From positions 5,525,457 to 5,570,918 of the forward strand of contig BFEA01000009.1 of assembly GCA_003427395.1 (NCBI GenBank): a DNA stretch of 45,462 nt, given 5' to 3'. The stretch's first letter is position 1. Every line of letters begins with the position of its first letter. Below the pieces are notes generated by a model that saw only the letters and a program-made list of their open reading frames with translations, was not told the DNA's origin and made no database searches. Made by a program: the position numbers and the translations under genes. This document shows positions 38,935-45,462 of the stretch, piece by piece. This DNA is from Chara braunii. Taxonomy: Eukaryota; Streptophyta; Charophyceae; Charales; Characeae.

Positions 38935-40500
38935 ATGATGTACAAGACGGTAGATAAAAAAAGTCACTCAGTTCCAGTTCTAGTAACGCATGAAGGAGTG
39001 TACTATGAGCAAGAGAGAGAATTGATAAGGCAAATGAGAGAAAAATGGGGAACAGAATCCTGCCGTATCAACAAAGAGAATGAGAAAGACCTCTTCATTG
39101 ACGAACCTGAATTTTTGACTAAGCAAGAAAAAGTGTTAGTGATCGACTTAATGAAGGAGAAGAACTGTGCCTATGCCTTCAACGATGACCAGAGAGGTAG
39201 GTTGGATGTGGACAAGATAAGGATGATCCGAATCCACACAGTTTCACATCAACCTTGGAATATTAGAGGAGCCAGGTACCTAAATCCTGATGATCAGAGA
39301 AGGGTGGTAGAGTACCTTGATGAAAAAATTGGCTCTCATGTGGCAGGATTTTCTAGCGGACCTTATGCCTCACCATGGTTCTGTTTCATCAAGCCGAATG
39401 GAGTACTCAGGTGGGTGCAAGACTTGCAAAGGTTAAATGCTGTAACAGTTAGGGATGTTGGAGCGCTCCCTAATGATGATCAACTCTCGCTCATAGACCA
39501 GTTTCCAGTGTACCCGACGGATAGGCCGATAACTGTGATGCACATTCTGAGAGGACTGATCCACATGAACATGGCACCCCAAGGATGAACAAATGCGGTA
39601 GCCATGGTACAAAGAAGTATGGTGAGAGTTATGCAGCCAATCAGCCCGCAGATTACTAAACCATACATTGAAGATCTTGTTGTAAAAGGCCCGATGGTGA
39701 AAGATGAGCAAGAGGTTGCACCTGGCATAAGGAAGTTTGTCTGGGATCATGTCAATGATCTCAGGAGGGTGCTTGATTTGTTACAGGAATATAACCTCAC
39801 AGCAAGCGGGGCCAAGTCTCGACACTGCATAAGAGAGGCCACCATATTGGGTTTTGTATGCAATGAGCAAGGTCGTCGTCCAGATACCAAGAAAACAAAT
39901 AAAATCCTTGAATGACCTACACCATTCTGGAACGTCAGCGAAGTAAGATGTTTTCTTGGAACGTCCAGATTCTGAAGAATTTTCATCGAAAGGTTTGCTG
40001 CAAAGACTGAACATGTGAGGAAGTTGGTGATAAAGAATCAGGAATGAGAATGGGGAGAGAAGCAGGAACAGGTGGTGAAAAGTTTGAAGAAGGAGTTTGA
40101 GGAAGGAGGTCTAGCGCTTGGGGTTCCTGATTATGAAGTCGTTATAGAACGACCCTTCATCATAGAGATTGATGCTGGACCCACTGCCTTGGGAGGAGTT
40201 CTAATACAGTCAGACCTTGAAGGAAAGGAAAGACCTTTGCGTTTTTAGAGCCGAACCCTCAATACTAATGAGCAGAACTACTCTCAATTCAAAAAGGAGG
40301 CTTTGGCCGTGCTGCACTGCCTGCGTATCTTTAGGCACTACCTCTATGGGAGAAGGTTTGTCCTGAGAATAGATCCGACCGCCCTTATGTATTCCCTCAA
40401 TAATTTTTCACCCTCGGATCCGACAATCGCCAGATGACTCACGTACATCTGGATGTTCGATTTTCAGTTGAAACATATCCCAGGGAACAAGAGCATGGCT
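38935..40500 (+). pseudogene. Reverse transcriptase and RNase H of the outer element
   Basis: Fingers: SPWFCFIKPNGVLRWVQDLQ. Where motif A should lie, the text jumps from NDDQLS to DQFPVYPTDRP (about 39475-39520). The segment with the first catalytic aspartate appears deleted. Motif B area: MNMAPQG then TGA at 39586-39588, then TNAVAM. Motif C is YIEDLVVKGP instead of YxDD. Further TGA stops fall at 39913, 39973, 40045 and 40435, and a TAG near 40246. RNase H: FIIEIDAGPTALGGVL, NYSQFKKEALAVLHCL. Dead several times over. The VKGP and FVWDH wording is that of a gypsy lineage I associate with fungi. Confidence 0.8.
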
Positions 40501-42273
40501 GATGAGTTAAGCAGGATAGAGTGGGAAAAGTCTGGAAATGCTAAGGAAGAAACGCCACAAGTAGATGGATTTTTGGATGAAGATGATATGCAACTTCATG
40601 TGAACTCGTGGGAACTAAGTGTTAGTGATAAGGTGGCAAGGAGAGGAAAGTCCATGTGGTTTGCACCGACAACTTTTGTAAAAATCGAAGGGTTGGTGTT
40701 GAAACCTTTCGTTGAAGAAGACCCATGGGGAAAAAGGAATGGAGAGTGGATGGAGGAATTGACTTTGGCAGAAAGCTACAGATTGACTGATGATCCGATA
40801 ACAATTGAGGCAGGAACAAGGCAGGTAGAGCAGGATCTGCTGACGATGGGGAGAGTACACTATCTTGTCAACGCGCTCCTACAAGTTCAGGCTAAGAATG
40901 AAGGAGAGATAGTAAAGACAGACGAGATAGTATTGGGAGATGATCTTGAGTATGATGAGGAGATGAAAGAAGAGGAGTTTGAACAAGGTGAAATCTCGGA
41001 AGATTTTCGGGAAGAAGAATATGATAGATTTCATCTAGAAATGAGATTTCTTCTCTCCGGTGATAAGCAAGAAATGGATGTTAGTGAGAAGACTCTCCGC
41101 ATGAGAGACCACTACGTAGTGAGAGGTGCTCATCTCTTCATCAGAGATAAAAGGGGGCCTCCTAGGAGAGTCATTTGTGGCAGAAATCGACAGATCGATG
41201 TCATAGCAGCTCTCCACGATGGACCCGTAGGCGGTCACATGAGTTTTGTCACTACCATCAAAAAGGTGACCGAGTTATATTTTTGGGAAGGTATGTACGG
41301 AATGATTCGAGAATACTGCGAGTCGTGCGTCCCTTGCCAAGTAAGGTCTCCAATCAGATACAAGGAACCTCTACATTAAAGGTACATCAAGGATGTGAGG
41401 GCAGTAATCCACCTGGATCTCCTGACAATGTCATTGGGGCTTGGAGGCTATAATTATATTTTTGATGTCCGAGATAATCTTACAGGATTTGTTGATGGGA
41501 AGGTCATCCGGACCAAGACTGGAGCAGTCTTGGCTAAATGCATTAAGGAGTATTACCTCCGATATCCCTTCGTGGTGAAATTTACAATGGATAGGGGATC
41601 TGAGTTTACGTGTGGAGAAGTGAAGGAGCTACTGGACGATCTTGGAATTATTGCCAAGTATATGACCAGGGCGCAACCTCAAGCAAATGCACTAGTTGAA
41701 ATGGAACACAGTACTATCACGAATTTGCTGGCAAAGTGGACAGCTGGGAAGCCAAACCTGTGGCCAGAATTCTTACGAACAGTGTTCTTTGTTGAGAACA
41801 TCACGGTCAAAAGAACCACATGCTATGCCCCTACAACCTTGTGGTATGGACGACATGCCACTTTTCCGATAGAAAGTTTCCTGAAGACTTGGCGAATACA
41901 GGATCTCGAGAATGACCTGCCTCTTGAAGAGTTACTTGACATCAGAGCTAAGCAGTTCAACATCACTGAAGAGAGGATTCAGGAAACAGTGAAGAAAGTG
42001 ATTGACAGTCGTGGGAAGGACAAAGAGAGACGGGATAGACTTCCGCGTGTACGAGAAGAACCATTGGAGATCGGGAACATAGTGTTGTTGTACGACTCGT
42101 CACTAAAAAAATAATGGTCGAGGAAACTGGACAAAAGATGGTTGGAACCCTTCAGAGTCAGACGCCGGAAAAATCATGGAGCCTATGAGTTTGAAGAAAT
42201 GAATGGAACACCGAGGAAAAATTGGATTTCGGGATCTAGGCTGAAGAAATTCAAGATGAGACAAGGGGCGTGA
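40453..42273 (+). pseudogene. RNase H end and integrase of the outer element
   Basis: Begins with FDFQLKHIPGNKSMADELSR (end of RNase H). Integrase zinc finger: HDGPVGGH then CESCVPC (H-x4-H, C-x2-C). A TAA at 41377-41379 separates the core: HLDLLTM (first Asp), TMDRGSEF (second Asp), ANALVEMEHSTI (Glu). All three catalytic residues are kept. A TAA at 42112-42114 precedes the C-terminal tail, KLDKRWLEPFRVRRR and YEFEEMNGTPR, ending with TGA at 42271-42273. No chromodomain is seen. Only two stops occur in the integrase part, fewer than in reverse transcriptase. Confidence 0.82.
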
Positions 42274-42291
42274 CCCGTGAGACAGGCAGCC

Positions 42292-44356
42292 ATGTCACAG
42301 AAGGGAGGGGCGGCGGGTCCTTCCAGGACAGTTCCTGGGAGGGAAGGACGAAAGAGGATGCAGTAGGTAACAAAGGATTCTCAAGGGATGCCAATCTACA
42401 AGAAAGGAGACAATTTGAGAGTATTCCTGAGGGAGTTTGAAGAGTATGCCTTCAGAAGGGAGTGAGATACTCAGACCATGTTGCAAAAGGTGACAGGATT
42501 GGGAAAATGTAACGAGGTGATGGATGAGATTGCCTCAAATTGTCTGGGATGGATGACCTTCAAAACCAAGATGTGGGTTAGATATGGGGATTTGACAAGG
42601 GATGAGATCGAAGATGATATCATCTTCGATGGTACAAACTTGGAAGACTTTGAGGATAGTATCAAACTTTGTGCAGAGAAAAGAAGGTGAAGCGAGAAGA
42701 AGAAGTTGGAACAGGTGATGAAGAGAATAGCACCTAGGGAATATGAGGCAGTGAAAAAGGTCAGGGAAGATTCGGATACCTGGGGAGGTTTCCTTGTCAA
42801 GATGAGAAAGGCCTATCCCTTGGAGGTACAGCAGCAGAAGAAGAAACAACTACTTCAGGAACAGGGATTGTGGATAGGCAAGAGAGGAGAATGAAGGAGG
42901 TGACACATCTCCTCGACGAGAGAATGACGAGGCTAAGGCTCAAGGTGGAGGTGGCTCGATGAAGGAAGATAAAACACAAGGAAGGAGGGAACGCGTCGAG
43001 AAGGAAGTGGAAGGCAGTGATATGTCTCGAAAGGTAAAGAAGGGAGGTGAAAAGATGAAAGTAAGAAAAGGAAAGAAAAAGGATGAGGAGATAGTTGAAG
43101 AGGTTGGACCGTCAGAAAAGGTTGAAACAACTACCTCAGGGGAACCTCCAAAGGAACAGGGCTCAAGGAGATTGACAGAGGAAGAGAGGCAGAAGAGAGA
43201 GGAAAACAACAAAGAGTGGAGGAACCCAAGTCGTTACCCTCCTACGAGAAAAGAAGTTGCCTCCAGACGCGCCTTGGAGCCTGAAGCTGGAAAAGATACT
43301 ACTTATTGAGATTGTGGTCAGTTCCAACTGGACTCTGATGTAAACAGATTGATCCGATTGCATGAAAAGCTCAGGGAGGATTGTGAGTGGCTCCTTGAAG
43401 GAGAAGGAGAAGCCGAAGTGGCCAATAAGTTGGGAAAAGTGAAGGAAGGAAGAAAAAAGAAAGTGGAGATCCCTGTTTAGGAACTCCAAGACAGGATAAG
43501 GGAGAAGACAGAGCTGCTCACGCAGGGGGTGGCAAGCCATGCCCCCGAAATTCTGAAGGAGATTCTGAGGTTACGAGCAAGGGAAGAGAAAAGGGATATG
43601 CAGTGGACAAGGATGGAGAAGAAGGTGGAAAGTTTGAAGACAGGGATAGAAAAGGCAAAAATTGAACAGGGGAGATTGAAAGTGAAGGTGGAGGCACTAA
43701 ACACCGCCCTTGACAGCAAGAGCAAGGATGCGAAAACAGAGAAAATGGAGAGAGAGAGGTTAAAAAAAGAGGTTGGTAAGTTGAAGATAAAAATCAGTGA
43801 GCAGGATAAGACGATTGAATCTGAGAAGAATGAGAGAAAACAGGAAAGTGAGAAATGAGAAAAGAGATAGAAAAAGGTGAAAAATGCATTGAAGAAGTCC
43901 AAAGCGGACATTCTGACAAAAGTCGAAACAAGAGACATTGAGAAGGCGGAGGACAAAGAGAAGGATCCAAGAGAAGAAGGAGACAAGGGAAAACTTGATG
44001 GTAAACAAGACAAAGAGGCCGTGAAAGAAATTGTCACCTCGCTTGGTGAAAATGTTGAAAAATCCTCGCTGATTGAAAGCGGAATGGGACAGGATAAGAA
44101 GAGGTCTTATCTGGAAATGTTAATCGGGGCATTATCTCAGGATCTTCCATCATCTACGAAAAGAACAAAGGAGGACGAAAATAAGTTATACTGGTATTTT
44201 ATGAAGGAAATTCACAGGAGAGATGAGTGTCCTGGTTTTAAGGCAGATATGGCTAAAGGGTTGGTTGATCTTGATGAAAACATCAGACTCATCGATAAAA
44301 GGGGAAATCTGATCAAAAGAACCAAGAAAGGGTTCAAAGTCCAATTGTATGAGTAA
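42292..44356 (+). pseudogene. Third ORF after integrase: Gag-like N-terminus, coiled coil and knuckle-like C-terminus
   Basis: ATG at 42292, 18 bases after the integrase stop. N-terminus is Gly/Arg-rich. Then MPIYKKGDNLRVFLREFEEYAF and CLGWMTFKTKMWV resemble a Gag capsid start. In-frame stops occur at 42364, about 42465 (TGA) and about 42688. A long Lys/Glu coiled coil spans about 42960-43860 (LKVKVEALNTALDSKSKDAK). The end (43877-44356) has HRRDECP followed by LIDKRGNLIKRTKKG. It matches the Gag of this element after its zinc knuckle (VFDKRGNKIDPN), but the two leading cysteines of the knuckle are Tyr and Phe. Most third ORFs in this position are envelope-like. This one shows no signal peptide or membrane segment. 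Confidence 0.65.
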
Positions 44357-45090
44357 TTGGGACTCACCTTAGAGGATTAGAGTGAAACAATTTTGAGACC
44401 TTTCTCAAGTATGTGAGACGTGATTTTTATGTTTTTGTTTCTCTCATAAAATGTATTGTATATTAGAAATTGAGGATAATGGAAATAGTGTGGTAAGAGC
44501 GTTATTCACTCTACTTAGACATAGCTTCAGATAGGGTATTTTAGTCAATCACGAGTGTATGCTCAAATTATGTACATTTGTTAGGTTTATGAGATTTTGT
44601 AATATCCTTTACGTTCTTCCGACTCGGCATTTGTACTCTAGTAGTTGAGGATAGATGAGACGAGTGATTCATTTTTGCCATGGGGCTCTGTGCTTTAGTC
44701 TGGATTGATTTGGACTTATACCTTGTATTCAGTTGAACTTTTTTGTCATAAGTTTATTTGCGAGGTATACCTATGGGGAACGTGAGTACTTTTCACTTTC
44801 ACAATTGAGAAGGTTAAGTGTCTGGTGTTGATGGATGAAATATGTATCTTGAATGTGAAAGTCGGTTGTGTTGTCGAATCTTGAACTAGGATGCTAAGGA
44901 AAGCGCCTAAGTGTTCAAGAATGACAGAGTGAAATGTGACTTGTACAGTCGGAAAAAGTGCTTTGCATTTGTGGTCAATCTTTTTCATACTTCACCTTAT
45001 GTGGTTATTTTTGAAAGGGACATGAAAATGGTCAAAAAAATTGAGGCATTTGAAAAACCCTGTGAGTCAGGAAAATGTATGTTATGAACT
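44357..45090. other. AT-rich DNA after the outer element
   Basis: No gene. This is where a 3' LTR of the outer element would be expected. I could not match it to anything upstream of 23126. Confidence 0.5.
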
Positions 45091-45230
45091 AGGTTACCGG
45101 GCCGGACGTCCGGGACCCCCCTGACCGTCCGGGATGTCCGACCGGACGTCTGGTCGGACGTCGGACCGGACAGGGTATGTCCGACCTGGCGCAAAAAAAA
45201 AAAAACATTTTTTTTTTTTTTTTGAAAAAC
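45091..45230. repeat. GGACGTCC palindrome cluster followed by A and T tracts
   Basis: CCGGACGTCCGG (about 45103) is a perfect palindrome. TCCGACC/GGTCGGA flanking GGACGTCT and a second GGACGTCGGACCGGAC follow. Then comes a run of 13 A, CA, and a run of 15 T. Architecture resembles the subterminal clusters of the MITE at 24070 but with a different core word. Confidence 0.75.
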
Positions 45231-45462
45231 AGCATATGGCTTCCACCTTGAATTAGGTGTATGCCACGAAATTTTTGGATCATTTGGGCCAGTGGAATAA
45301 ATAATAAAAATCTTTAAAGATTCATTGCCCATCTATACCCCTCCTATCCACACCAAAACCCCTTTTTACCCCCCCTCCCCCCCCCAAATACCACCCTATC
45401 AGCAAATGCTCAGAAAAATCTGAAATTTTTTGTGAGGGGTCTCTAGGCCATGCGCAACACTG
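45231..45462. other. AT-rich end of the window
   Basis: A C-rich run at 45371-45386 and AT-rich sequence. No gene. Confidence 0.5.

Larger units (their letters stand above)
23126..44356 (+). mobile_element. Outer Ty3/gypsy-like retroelement, decayed and interrupted by two insertions
   Basis: Plus-strand order: proline-rich ORF (23126), duplicated unknown domain (24026 and 34648), Gag (35704), protease (38130), reverse transcriptase and RNase H (38935), integrase (to 42273), and a third, Gag-like ORF (42292-44356). The order PR-RT-RH-IN is that of Ty3/gypsy. Its RT and IN wording (for example FIKPNGVLRWVQDLQRLN, VKGP after the catalytic motif, a GIRKFVWDH segment) is unlike the chromovirus nested in it and reminds me of gypsy elements from fungi. 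Interruptions are a MITE at 24070-24443 and a chromovirus at 24557-33724. Ends are uncertain: I found no pair of LTRs, primer-binding site or target duplication. Confidence 0.75.

Overview
The window looks like nuclear DNA of a plant-lineage eukaryote. It has long microsatellites, decayed retroelements, two runs of N (21201-21490 and 32063-32795), no operons and no complete host gene that I can defend. The style of the minus-strand retroelement (an acidic/basic coiled-coil Gag starting MVETRSG, and a chromodomain at the end of Pol) reminds me of repeats from charophyte algae such as Chara. That assignment comes from memory, not from a search.

Region by region. 1-9200: AT-rich or purine/pyrimidine-rich DNA with microsatellites, one decayed reverse transcriptase of Penelope-like type (about 1880-2790), and two tRNA-like fragments (6665-6835). 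9208-13660: three degenerate blocks, each with CAGACA-type repeats, retroelement leader-like sequence and a diverged LTR of the same family as the inner retroelement below. 13840-14290: a (TTA)n tract and a short duplicated segment. 14457-16690: six 53-bp tandem repeats followed by a string of hairpins with a shared core and different stems. 17287-17933: a large inverted repeat. 19713-20110: a roughly 54-bp minisatellite. 20335-22553: an extraordinary concentration of perfect, mutually unrelated hairpins around an assembly gap.

22692-44356: an old plus-strand Ty3/gypsy-like element (outer element). It has a proline-rich ORF, a tandemly duplicated domain I do not recognise, Gag, aspartic protease, reverse transcriptase, RNase H and integrase. 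A third ORF 18 bases behind integrase resembles a second Gag. Its first duplicated domain is broken by two insertions: a 374-bp MITE (24070-24443, CATTAG duplication) and a complete 9.2-kb minus-strand chromovirus (24557-33724, ATAG duplication). Both insertion sites lie in the same reading frame, so the order of events can be read directly. No LTRs of the outer element were found.

Both retroelements are dead: they carry in-frame stops, frameshifts and altered catalytic residues. Many of the stops look like C-to-T (G-to-A) changes. After 44356 there is AT-rich DNA, a GGACGTCC palindrome cluster with adjoining A and T tracts, and the window end.

The observations most likely to be new are the two hairpin fields (14.5-16.7 kb and 20.3-22.6 kb), the duplicated pre-Gag domain, the Gag-like ORF after integrase, and the 17.3-17.9 kb foldback whose two arms encode the same terminal peptide.
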